DNA from: an uncultured Collinsella sp.
Lineage (GTDB): Bacteria > Actinomycetota > Coriobacteriia > Coriobacteriales > Coriobacteriaceae
DNA: 7,730 bases
Reading direction: 5' to 3'
NCBI GenBank assembly: GCA_900552155.1
Contig: URYU01000082.1
Coordinates: 1 to 7,730, forward strand
In this document: positions 1 to 6,290 of the stretch, piece after piece
Numbering within the stretch: the first letter of the stretch is position 1
Layout: each line of letters begins with the position of its first letter
The notes under the pieces: model-generated
What the model was told of the DNA's origin: nothing
What the model saw: only the letters and a program-made list of their open reading frames with translations
The model's database searches: none
Program-made: the position numbers and the translations under genes

Positions 1-389
1 AACTCACCCAGGCTCTGTGCGTTGACCAGGAAGCTCACGATGGGATTGGTGCCCTTCTGATACTTGTACAGATCGCGCATGGCGGAGCTTGCCTTGGCCT
101 GCTGCTCGGGAAGCTTGGCCTCGATTTCCTCGATGCTTGCCTCATTGGAGTCAATCTGCTTTTGCAGGTCATCGAGTTTGGTGCGGGCGTCGTTGTAGGC
201 GCTCGTGGCGGCTTCGATCTTCTGCTGGGCTGCGGAAAGCTGGTCCTGCGTTGCCTGCGAGGCGGCATACGCCGCAACGGGGGAGAGCATCGGCGTGGCC
301 GTCAGCGCAACGGCGAGCACGGCGCTCGTGATGATACGAGCCGGCTTCGACGCAATGAACGCTGCGGTGCGATGATTCGAATGCTGCAT
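1..389 (-). CDS. Secreted PcsB/CwlO-like coiled-coil peptidoglycan hydrolase, N-terminal part (partial)
   Basis: Reading from the ATG at 389, 129 residues are visible before the window edge, so the C-terminal part is missing. Residues 1-42 form a signal peptide: basic start (H6-R7, K15, R18), hydrophobic stretch of about 19-34, and a signal peptidase I site A-Y-A at 40-42. From about residue 45 the protein is a Gln/Glu/Lys/Ala-rich heptad-like coiled coil. It ends in a segment (MRDLYKYQKG, then ...IVSFLVNAQSLGE) that resembles the hinge of PcsB-type coiled-coil domains, where the coiled coil autoinhibits a C-terminal CHAP or NlpC/P60 peptidase. The catalytic domain would lie outside the window, so hydrolase activity is inferred. 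AGAGGG sits 5 bases before the ATG and supports this start. A longer reading frame over 169-603 is in another frame and lacks the signal peptide. Confidence 0.8.
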   Translation of the reverse strand, partial: MQHSNHRTAAFIASKPARIITSAVLAVALTATPMLSPVAAYAASQATQDQLSAAQQKIEAATSAYNDARTKLDDLQKQIDSNEASIEEIEAKLPEQQAKASSAMRDLYKYQKGTNPIVSFLVNAQSLGE

Positions 390-450
390 CCAGTCCCTCT
401 GCAATCAATCGTAGGTTATGGTTCGAACGGTATTCTACTACTGCTTTCGA

Positions 451-498
451 CCTCAACTTGAACCTTAAAGGTTCCAAAGGGTCAAGTTGAACTTGAGG
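451..498. promoter_or_regulatory. Cluster of dyads upstream of the hydrolase gene, possible regulator binding sites
   Basis: Two perfect 13-bp palindromes lie 9 bases apart: AACCTTAAAGGTT at 461-473 and CAAGTTGAACTTG at 483-495. In addition, 454-461 (CAACTTGA) is exactly inverted at 482-489. The second palindrome extends to 480-498 and resembles the MerR-family SoxR box (CCTCAAGTTAACTTGAGG) with one extra central base. The cluster sits 60-110 bases before the hydrolase start on the minus strand. I could not place a convincing -35/-10 pair against it, so the regulator and direction are open. Confidence 0.4.
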
Positions 499-561
499 CT
501 TTGGCTTTGACCTGCAGTTATGATGAATTGTTGAGAAACCATAGAGTTCAACTTTAACGTT

Positions 562-573
562 ACAGAGCTCTGT
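562..573. repeat. Perfect 12-bp palindrome ACAGAGCTCTGT
   Basis: It lies in the 234-base gap between the MOSC gene and the hydrolase gene, beside a further AACTTTAACGTTA tract (550-562) related to the dyads at 451-498. It could be an operator or chance; nothing else supports a function. Confidence 0.25.
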
Positions 574-608
574 TTGAGAGGAGTTTTGGGCTGTAAAAGC
601 CATCTCAA
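574..608 (-). terminator. Weak nested hairpin downstream of the MOSC gene
   Basis: TTGAGA at 574-579 pairs with TCTCAA at 603-608, and GGCT at 589-592 pairs with AGCC at 598-601 inside it. It starts 16 bases after the MOSC stop codon. There is no T-run after the stem on the minus strand, so an intrinsic terminator is only a possibility. Confidence 0.2.
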
Positions 609-623
609 CGTGGGGTTTTATAA

Positions 624-1256
624 CTACAGCGTGCCCTTCTGGCGAGCCTGCTCAATCTCTTCGAGGGCCTCGGCGGGGGTGAACGAACAGGTGGCGTCGC
701 CGAGCTTGACTACCTGGATTTCGTCACCGGCGTTGGCCTCTCCGCCCTTTAGTACCACGCCGAAAACGCCCTCGTGGGGAAAGATGCAGTCGCCGGCGAG
801 ATAGTAGATAGCGCAGCGGGTGTGGCAGACCTTGCCGATCTGGCTGATCTCGACCAGAACGTCGTTGCCGATCTTGAGCTGTGTGCCCAGGGGGAGCGAA
901 AGCAGGTTGATACCTTGTGTGGTGAAGTTCTCCCCAAAGTCGCCTTCGTGCACATCGAGCCCGCGATGCTGGGCAGTCTGGATTGATTCTGCGGCCAAAA
1001 ACGAGACTTGGCGGTGCCAGTGCCCGGCGTGTGCATCGGAAGCGAGGCCAAACTGCTCAATGACGGTGTCGTGCCCATCGGAGACGGGTGACTTGCGTGT
1101 GCATTTGTGCGCAGACGTGTTGATCGAAACGATGCGGGCGGGTCCTTCGTAGGCGTTGCTGGCGGTGCGTAGGGGAGCGGTCGTTTGAGAACGTTCCGCT
1201 AGCTCGCGTTTTGCAGCGTCAAGGATGGGGTTGTCGGTCAGATGTTCTTGGGGCAC
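624..1256 (-). CDS. MOSC domain-containing protein
   Basis: A 210-residue protein, starting at GTG (1256) with AAAGG 7 bases upstream. The MOSC fold occupies about residues 40-200 and carries the expected landmarks: DAHAGHWHRQVS (74-85), the GDFGENF motif (105-111), and the cysteine region GKVCHTRC at 141-148 followed by GDC at 155-157. Cys144, Cys148 and Cys157 are candidate sulfur carriers. MOSC proteins are relatives of the C-terminal domain of molybdenum cofactor sulfurase and are thought to handle or transfer sulfur to metal cofactors; the substrate of stand-alone bacterial members is mostly unknown. The first 40 residues (hydrophilic, helical-looking) precede the usual domain start and have no match I know. 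No molybdenum cofactor genes are adjacent. The 223-base gap upstream is shared with the divergent ligase gene. Confidence 0.85.
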   Translation of the reverse strand: MPQEHLTDNPILDAAKRELAERSQTTAPLRTASNAYEGPARIVSINTSAHKCTRKSPVSDGHDTVIEQFGLASDAHAGHWHRQVSFLAAESIQTAQHRGLDVHEGDFGENFTTQGINLLSLPLGTQLKIGNDVLVEISQIGKVCHTRCAIYYLAGDCIFPHEGVFGVVLKGGEANAGDEIQVVKLGDATCSFTPAEALEEIEQARQKGTL

Positions 1257-1291
1257 GCGTGCGCCTTTCGCTTTGAGGATGACAATATGTT

Positions 1292-1315
1292 GAATCCTAC
1301 AACAACGGTAGGTTC
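1292..1315. promoter_or_regulatory. Interrupted inverted repeat between divergent genes, possible operator
   Basis: GAATCCTAC (1292-1300) is inverted as GTAGGTTC (1308-1315), with one bulged base and a 7-base spacer. It lies 36 bases upstream of the MOSC start codon and about 165 bases before the ligase start, where a local regulator or a leader hairpin could sit. No regulator gene is nearby. Confidence 0.3.
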
Positions 1316-1393
1316 ATTGCCCGTTGTCGTACAGCGGTGAGGGCCGTCTTTGCTCGAGTCTGATCCTCCGATTGCCATAGATACGGTGGAACT

Positions 1394-1423
1394 TTGGGTG
1401 CTGGCGGTTTGGCACGCTAGAAT
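1394..1423 (+). promoter_or_regulatory. Candidate promoter of the D-Asp ligase-like gene
   Basis: A good -10 box TAGAAT (1418-1423) is preceded by a poor -35 TTGGGT (1394-1399) at 18 bases spacing. The start codon is 57 bases downstream. A small hairpin follows (GCCCG 1444-1448 with CGGGC 1454-1458) and then the ribosome binding site AGGAAG, 7 bases before ATG. Confidence 0.4.
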
Positions 1424-1479
1424 GAATCGGTTGCACTAAGACCGCCCGTTGTGCGGGCAGTTCATGATAGGAAGTTTCC

Positions 1480-2736
1480 ATGGCATTGCAATTTACAGAG
1501 CGCGAGTTCATTCCCGTGCTGCTCGGTGGCGACATCAACGCCTATTCGGTGGCGCGCGCCTTCTACGAAGAGTATCAGGTCAAGAGTCTGGTCTTTGGCA
1601 AGTATCAGACGGGCCCTGCGTATCGAAGCCAGATTATCGACTACACGCCCAATGTCGACATCGATACCATGCCCGTGATGCTCGAGACCGTCAACGGCAT
1701 TGCCCAGGCGCATGCCGATAAGACGATCGTCCTGATGGGCTGCGGCGATAACTATGTTGCCCTGGTGGCCCAGGCAAAGGATGCCGATGAGCTGGCGGAT
1801 AACATCGTTGCGCCCTATGCACCCTACAGCATGCTCGAGCAGTGCCAGAAGAAGGAGATCTTCTACGAGCTGTGCGAGAAGCATGGCGTGCCGTATCCGC
1901 ACACCTTTACCTTTACTGCGCAGATGCTCAATGCGCAAGGCGAGGCGCCGGCCGAAGTGCTCGACCAGATCGACTTCCCGTTCCCGATGATCCTGCAGCC
2001 GTCCGACGGCATCATGTGGTGGCAACATGAGTTCGAGGGCCTGAAGAAGGCCTATGAGATTGCCGACCGCGCCGAGCTGGAACAGGTCATTCGCGATTCG
2101 TATGCCAGCGGCTACACCGACGACCTGATCTTGCAGGACCGCGTGCCCGGCAACGACGAGTACATGCGCGTGCTCACCAGCTATTCCGATCGCAACGGTA
2201 AGGTACGCATGATGTGCCTGGGCCACGTGCTGCTCGAGGAGCATCAGCCCCATGGCGTTGGCAACCATGCCTGTATCATCACCGAGCCCAATGACGAGCT
2301 TATGGGTGGCGTGCGCAAGCTGCTCGAGGACCTTCACTTTGTGGGCTATTCCAACTTTGACGTGAAGTATGACGAGCGCGATGGCTCGTTTAAGTTCTTC
2401 GACTTCAATACCCGTCAGGGCCGCAGCAACTACTATGTCACCAACAGCGGCGTTAACGTTGCCAAGTACGTGGTAGACGAGTATGTGTTCAACCGCCCGT
2501 TTGAGCCGGAGTTTGTGACGGCGCAGGACGAGGCGCTGTGGATGGTCGTCCCCATGGGTGTCGTCGACAAGTACGTCAAGGATCCCGAGCTGCGCGCTAA
2601 GGTGCATCGCCTGGATAGGGAGGGCAAGGGGGCCGACCCTTCGTTTATGAAGGGCGACTTTGTCTTTAACCGCTGGCTGCGCATGTGGCACACCAAGCTG
2701 CGTCACTTTAAGCTGTTCAAGACGTATTACAAGTAG
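1480..2736 (+). CDS. ATP-grasp carboxylate-amine ligase, probable D-aspartate ligase for the peptidoglycan side chain
   Basis: A 418-residue ATP-grasp protein with AGGAAG 7 bases before the ATG. The N-terminal pre-ATP-grasp part starts with FIPVLLGGDINAYSVARAF (10-28), which closely resembles my memory of the start of the Enterococcus faecium D-aspartate ligase Aslfm. Later segments also match that family: GCGDNY, FPMILQPSDG, MCLGHVLLEEH, and the Mg-ATP region FDVKYD (from D294) with FFDFNTRQGRS (D308, N310, R312). Length is close to the family. Aslfm-type enzymes use ATP to join the beta-carboxyl of D-Asp to the side-chain amine of Lys (or Orn) in UDP-MurNAc-pentapeptide, giving the D-Asp/D-Asn bridge. 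The racemase gene 84 bases downstream would supply D-Asp, as in the asl-rac pairs of enterococci and lactic acid bacteria. The substrate is inferred; another carboxylate-amine ligation cannot be excluded. Long frames on the opposite strand over this gene are shadows. Confidence 0.75.
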   Translation: MALQFTEREFIPVLLGGDINAYSVARAFYEEYQVKSLVFGKYQTGPAYRSQIIDYTPNVDIDTMPVMLETVNGIAQAHADKTIVLMGCGDNYVALVAQAKDADELADNIVAPYAPYSMLEQCQKKEIFYELCEKHGVPYPHTFTFTAQMLNAQGEAPAEVLDQIDFPFPMILQPSDGIMWWQHEFEGLKKAYEIADRAELEQVIRDSYASGYTDDLILQDRVPGNDEYMRVLTSYSDRNGKVRMMCLGHVLLEEHQPHGVGNHACIITEPNDELMGGVRKLLEDLHFVGYSNFDVKYDERDGSFKFFDFNTRQGRSNYYVTNSGVNVAKYVVDEYVFNRPFEPEFVTAQDEALWMVVPMGVVDKYVKDPELRAKVHRLDREGKGADPSFMKGDFVFNRWLRMWHTKLRHFKLFKTYYK

Positions 2737-2745
2737 ACGAGTGCG

Positions 2746-2775
2746 GCGCCCGTCCGGTTTACATCGGGCGGGCGC
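2746..2775 (+). terminator. Strong GC hairpin between ligase and racemase genes, no T-run
   Basis: An 11-bp stem (2746-2756 with 2765-2775, one G-T wobble) has the loop GTTTACAT and begins 9 bases after the ligase stop codon. It lacks a T-run, so it more likely acts as a 3' stabiliser or a partial terminator. Its loop overlaps the candidate -35 of the racemase promoter. Confidence 0.4.
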
Positions 2776-2784
2776 GGGTATGAT
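2758..2784 (+). promoter_or_regulatory. Candidate internal promoter of the racemase gene
   Basis: TTTACA (2758-2763) lies 15 bases before TATGAT (2779-2784), or 17 bases before TGATAC. A 12-bp palindrome GCGCAATTGCGC follows (2787-2798), then AAGGAGG 5 bases before the racemase ATG. This would let the racemase be made independently of the ligase. Confidence 0.4.
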
Positions 2785-2820
2785 ACGCGCAATTGCGCAA
2801 GCGTCACCAAGGAGGCGGCG

Positions 2821-3567
2821 ATGGAAAAGCTGGGAGTTATCGGCGGCATGGGCGCCGAGGCCACGTCGTATTACTACGACCAGGTGGTGCGCCATACGGC
2901 CGCTACGTGCGACCAGGAACATATCGACATGGTGGTGCTTTCCAAGTCGACCATGCCCGACCGCACGCTGGCCATCAAGACCGGTGAGCATGCCGAGCTG
3001 CTGGCGACCATGAAGGAGTGCGCCCAGGCACTTGAGTCGCTGGGCTGTGCGCACATCGCCATTCCCTGCAACACGTCACACTACTTCTACGACCAGATCC
3101 AGTCGTTTACGACGGTGCCGATTATCCACATGCCGCGCGAGTCGGTGCGCTATGCTCTGGCCGGGGCGGTGATGGGGGAGTGCGAGTTCGATCCCAACCT
3201 GAGCATGCCGGCAGAGCCGGTGCGCAAGATCGGCATCATGGGCACCGACGGAACCGTGGGTGCGGGCGTCTATGGGCGCGAATGCGAGGCTGTGGGCGTC
3301 GAGGTTGTCTACCCCAGCGAGAAGCGTCAGGCCGACGTGATGTCGCTCATCTACGGCGCCGTCAAGGCCGGACGCGAGCCCGATATGGACAAGTTCGACC
3401 GCGTGATGTGGGAGTTCGCCCGCAGCGGCTGCGACCGCGTCATCCTGGCCTGCACGGAGCTTTCGGTGCTGCAGAAGTACCGCGAGATGCCCGAGATCAC
3501 CCTCGACGCCATGGACGTCCTGGTGCGTGAATCCATCATTCGCAGCGGCGCCCCCTACCGCCAATAG
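2821..3567 (+). CDS. Aspartate/glutamate racemase family protein, probable aspartate racemase
   Basis: A 248-residue protein with a very strong ribosome binding site (AAGGAGG, 5 bases before ATG). It is a PLP-independent, two-lobed Asp/Glu racemase: N-terminal GVIGGMG (5-11), first catalytic cysteine in PCNTSH (Cys83), second lobe opening with IGIMGTDGTV (137-146), and second catalytic cysteine in ACTELS (Cys211). Both cysteines of the two-base mechanism are present, so activity is expected. Length is normal for the family. The GGMG start and the PCNTxH / CTE motifs fit aspartate or broad amino-acid racemases better than MurI glutamate racemase, and the ligase just upstream would use the D-Asp product. 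A racemase with broader specificity (YgeA-like) is the main alternative. Two hairpins follow the stop codon. Confidence 0.85.
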   Translation: MEKLGVIGGMGAEATSYYYDQVVRHTAATCDQEHIDMVVLSKSTMPDRTLAIKTGEHAELLATMKECAQALESLGCAHIAIPCNTSHYFYDQIQSFTTVPIIHMPRESVRYALAGAVMGECEFDPNLSMPAEPVRKIGIMGTDGTVGAGVYGRECEAVGVEVVYPSEKRQADVMSLIYGAVKAGREPDMDKFDRVMWEFARSGCDRVILACTELSVLQKYREMPEITLDAMDVLVRESIIRSGAPYRQ

Positions 3568-3574
3568 CCCTCGA

Positions 3575-3612
3575 CCTGCCAAAAGGGGACAGGTATATTT
3601 TGGTAGGTTTTT
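3575..3612 (+). terminator. Terminator-like hairpin after the racemase gene, also GGGGACAG element
   Basis: CCTGCCAAAA (3575-3584) pairs with TTTTGGTAGG (3598-3607; one G-T wobble), followed by TTTTT (3608-3612). It starts 7 bases after the racemase stop. Its loop holds the octamer GGGGACAG (3585-3592), which recurs at 6205-6212, so this may be a repeated intergenic element that works as a terminator. Confidence 0.55.
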
Positions 3613-3627
3613 ATCTGGGGAAACAGT

Positions 3628-3665
3628 AAAGGCCTCGGCTCGTTTGGTGCGAGCCGAGGCCTTTT
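3628..3665. terminator. Bidirectional intrinsic terminator between convergent genes
   Basis: A perfect 15-bp stem (3628-3642 with 3650-3664) has the loop TTTGGTG. The stem is flanked by A's on the left and T's on the right, so it can end transcription of the racemase gene (plus) and of the ECF operon (minus), whose last stop codon is 29 bases away. Confidence 0.85.
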
Positions 3666-3693
3666 GCATTAGGCGGTTGGTGCTGACGATGAG

Positions 3694-4440
3694 CTAGAAC
3701 AGGAATCCCAGGATGATGAGGGCGGCGCAGATGGCGCGCACGGCGATATCCAGACCCTTGATGGGGTAACGCTTATACGAGCTGGCGCGCGTGCGCAGAT
3801 AAAAGCCGCGCTGCTCGGCGGCAAGCGCGGTGGCGTCGGTCTTGCCCACGCTCGAGATAAGCAGCGGCACGCACAACGGCAGCATGAGTTTGAGCTTCTT
3901 GATGGGGTTCTTGGTGTCGTACTCGACGCCGCGCGCGGTCTGCGCCTCCATGATGGCGTTCATCTCCTGGCCAAACACCGGCACAAAGCGCAGTGCCGTG
4001 GTAAAGGTGAAGGCATAGCGATACGGCACGTGCAGCACCTCGACGCAGGCGTTGGCAAGGTCGTTGAGCTTGGTCACCATGAGCATGAGGATGAGTGGTA
4101 ACGCCACGCCCAGTAGGCGCAGACAGGCCTTCGATCCTGTGATGAGGCCCGTGTCGGTGATAAAGCCCCACACCACGTTGCCATCGCGCATAAAGGCCAG
4201 CTGGAGCACCAGCATGATAAGCGCGAGCGGGATCAGCAACTTGAGCAGCGAGAACAGACGGTCGACGACGCCGGCATAGGCACCCAGCGCAAGGGTGAGT
4301 GCCAAAAAGCCCAGCAGCGCCACGTAGGTGTCGGACAAGAAGATGCCGACGATGATGGCGGCGGCGAGGCCCAGTTTGACGACGGGGTTCAGGCGATGCA
4401 GCAGCGTGTCACCCGGCATGTAGTCGATGACGTTAACCAC
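3694..4440 (-). CDS. ecfT: ECF transporter T component (energy-coupling membrane protein)
   Basis: With the GTG start at 4440 the protein has 248 residues. It is EcfT: N-terminal IDYMPGDTLLHRLNPVVKL typical of the family, four to five hydrophobic segments, and the two coupling-helix motifs that dock on the ATPases, EAQTARGVEYD (ARG at 169-171) and AEQRGFYLR (209-215). EcfT holds the S component and transmits ATPase movements to it. GTG overlaps the stop of the ATPase gene (GTGGTTAA) and has AAGGAG 10 bases upstream. An upstream in-frame ATG at 4473 with GAGG 6 bases before it would add 11 residues; I prefer GTG because the family motif follows at once. It is the last gene of the S-ATPase-T operon. 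It has a single tryptophan (Trp91). Confidence 0.9.
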   Translation of the reverse strand: MVNVIDYMPGDTLLHRLNPVVKLGLAAAIIVGIFLSDTYVALLGFLALTLALGAYAGVVDRLFSLLKLLIPLALIMLVLQLAFMRDGNVVWGFITDTGLITGSKACLRLLGVALPLILMLMVTKLNDLANACVEVLHVPYRYAFTFTTALRFVPVFGQEMNAIMEAQTARGVEYDTKNPIKKLKLMLPLCVPLLISSVGKTDATALAAEQRGFYLRTRASSYKRYPIKGLDIAVRAICAALIILGFLF

Positions 4441-6184
4441 GGTGGACCATCTCCTTGGTAATTCGAACGACATCGGTGACCTCGCTCACCTGCGCAAAAG
4501 CGGGCGAGACGGAAGATGCCAGACGGCGCGAGAGTTCAATAACCTGGGGAGGCTCCACGTAGGCACGCCGCATGAGATCGATGTTCGAGAATAGCTCGTG
4601 CGTGCGGCCGCGGTCGAGGATGCGACCGTCGGCCATTACCACAATGCGCTCGGCAAAATCCGAGACGACTTCCATATCGTGGCAGACCATGATAACGGCG
4701 CAACCGCGCTCGGCCATGGTGCGCACCGTTTCCATGACGGTCATGCACTCGCGGTAGTCAAGGCCGCTCGTGGGCTCGTCGAGCACGACGATCTTGGGCT
4801 CAACCACTACGACGGAGGCAAGTGCCACCATTTGTCGCTGGCCACGCGAAAGCGAGAACGGTGCCTCGTCGGCGGGCTGACCAAAGCGGTCGATGACCAG
4901 CTGGGCGCGACGCAGAGCCTCGGCACGGTCCATGCCGCCCAGCTCCAAGCCAAAGGCGACCTCGTCGAGCACGGTATCCTTGCAGATCTGGCGGTCGGGG
5001 TTTTGGAAGAGCGTTGCGACCTCGCGGGCGATACGGCTCGTGGGGACCGCGACTGTCTCCAGTCCCGTGACGCGCACGCTGCCCGAGGCGGGCTTAAGCA
5101 GGCCTGTGAGCAGTTTGGTGAGCGTGGTCTTGCCGGCGCCGTTTTGGCCGACGATGCCCACGAGCTCGCCAGGATAGAGCGTCAGGCTAAGGTCGTGTAC
5201 GGCGGCGCCGCCATTGGGATAGGCAAACTCAACATGGTCGAAGGTGAGTACGGGTTCGGCGTCCTTGGCATGAGGACGCAACGACGGTGCATGCGGGGAA
5301 CCGGTGGGCGCCTGGGCTTCGATGGCCGCGTGTGCGGGGTCGACGATGCCCGAAATCAGGCGCGCAGCCTCATCGACATCCAAGCAGGGGGTACCGCTTA
5401 CCAGGCCATCGGCCTCGAGGCTATTGAAGATACGCGTGACGCGAGGGCAGTCTACGCCGATGGCACGGAGCTCGTCGGTATGCGCGAAGACCTCGTGTGG
5501 CTCGCCCTGCAGCGCAATTTCGCCATGGTTGAGCACGAGCACGCGGTTGCAGTACTCCGAGAGCAGGGCGACCTTTTGCTCAACGACGACGATGGTGATT
5601 CCAAGTGCGCGGTTTGCCTCACGCAGCGTCTCGAAGACCAACGTGGAGCTGGCGGGGGCGAGTGCCGCGGTGGGCTCGTCGAGAACCAAGACGTGCGGGC
5701 GCATGGCGAGGATGGCGGCGATGGCTACCTTTTGCTTCTGCCCGCCCGAGAGCGTGGCGATCTCGCGGTCGCGCAGGTCGCTGATGCCGACGGTCTCGAG
5801 CGTTTCGCTCACGCGCTGCTCGATCTGGTCGTGGGGAACGCCAAAGTTCTCGAGGCCAAAGAGCATCTCGTCCTCGACGACCGAAGCGACCATCTGCGTG
5901 TCGATATCCTGCAGCACACTGCCGACGATTTGCGACACGTCGGTGAGCGAGACTTCGCAGGTGTCGTGGCCGTCGACCATGACGGACCCAAAGAACGCGC
6001 CGGTGTAGTGGTGGGGCACGGCGCCCGACAGGCAGGCGGCAAGCGTGGACTTGCCGGCGCCCGAGGGCCCGATGATGCCGATGAAATCTCCCTTGTTCAC
6101 GCCGAGCGAGATGTGGCTGAGCGCCTGCTCGGTCTGCGTGCCATAGGAGAACGAGACATCGTCGACGTTGATGATCGTTTCCAT
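4433..6184 (-). CDS. Fused ECF transporter ATPase (two ABC domains in one chain)
   Basis: A 583-residue cytoplasmic ATPase with two ABC domains. Domain 1 has Walker A GPSGAGKST (39-47), Q-loop Gln92, signature LSGGQ (145-149) and Walker B LVLDEPT (166-172). Domain 2 has Walker A GQNGAGKTT (346-354), Q-loop Gln394, signature LSRGQ (445-449), Walker B VVLDEPT (466-472) and switch His502. Residues 245-310 are a linker. Domain 1 has VVEQK (Gln203) where the switch histidine is expected, and domain 2 has Arg in the signature, so one of the two composite sites is degenerate. Such fusions replace the EcfA-EcfA' pair and power import with EcfT and an S component, as the flanking genes show. AAAGG lies 5 bases before the ATG. 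There are no tryptophans. The plus-strand frame over 4598-6199 is a shadow. Confidence 0.93.
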   Translation of the reverse strand: METIINVDDVSFSYGTQTEQALSHISLGVNKGDFIGIIGPSGAGKSTLAACLSGAVPHHYTGAFFGSVMVDGHDTCEVSLTDVSQIVGSVLQDIDTQMVASVVEDEMLFGLENFGVPHDQIEQRVSETLETVGISDLRDREIATLSGGQKQKVAIAAILAMRPHVLVLDEPTAALAPASSTLVFETLREANRALGITIVVVEQKVALLSEYCNRVLVLNHGEIALQGEPHEVFAHTDELRAIGVDCPRVTRIFNSLEADGLVSGTPCLDVDEAARLISGIVDPAHAAIEAQAPTGSPHAPSLRPHAKDAEPVLTFDHVEFAYPNGGAAVHDLSLTLYPGELVGIVGQNGAGKTTLTKLLTGLLKPASGSVRVTGLETVAVPTSRIAREVATLFQNPDRQICKDTVLDEVAFGLELGGMDRAEALRRAQLVIDRFGQPADEAPFSLSRGQRQMVALASVVVVEPKIVVLDEPTSGLDYRECMTVMETVRTMAERGCAVIMVCHDMEVVSDFAERIVVMADGRILDRGRTHELFSNIDLMRRAYVEPPQVIELSRRLASSVSPAFAQVSEVTDVVRITKEMVHRG

Positions 6185-6204
6185 GGATACCTTTCATAGT
6201 CATT

Positions 6205-6271
6205 GGGGACAGTCTTAAATGACCAGTTGTTTAAGACCGTCCCAAAAAAGCTCGTTGTTTGGGACGGTCTT
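6205..6271. repeat. Three-arm inverted repeat with two mutually exclusive hairpins
   Basis: Arm A (6205-6219, GGGGACAGTCTTAAA) can pair with arm B (6230-6243, TTTAAGACCGTCCC; one mismatch). Arm B can instead pair perfectly over 11 bp (6233-6243) with arm C (6261-6271, GGGACGGTCTT). The element starts 21 bases upstream of the ATPase start codon and 10 bases before its ribosome binding site. The octamer GGGGACAG also occurs at 3585-3592. It could be a repetitive extragenic palindrome or a switch in the operon mRNA. Confidence 0.6.
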
Positions 6272-6290
6272 TGGTGGTGAAGCACGGAGA

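Noticed and set aside
169..603. Minus-strand open frame over the hydrolase start region
   Set aside because: It overlaps the signal peptide and coiled coil of the real gene in another frame, crosses the dyad cluster, and has no ribosome binding site or recognisable motif.
1462..3054. Long minus-strand open frame (530 codons) opposite the ligase and racemase genes
   Set aside because: It is the mirror of high-GC codon usage in two well-supported plus-strand genes, runs across both of them and their gap, and shows no recognisable domain.
4598..6199. Long plus-strand open frame (533 codons) opposite the ECF ATPase
   Set aside because: The minus strand encodes two complete ABC domains with all motifs; the opposite frame is low-complexity Asp/Gly/His/Val-rich sequence typical of antisense shadows.
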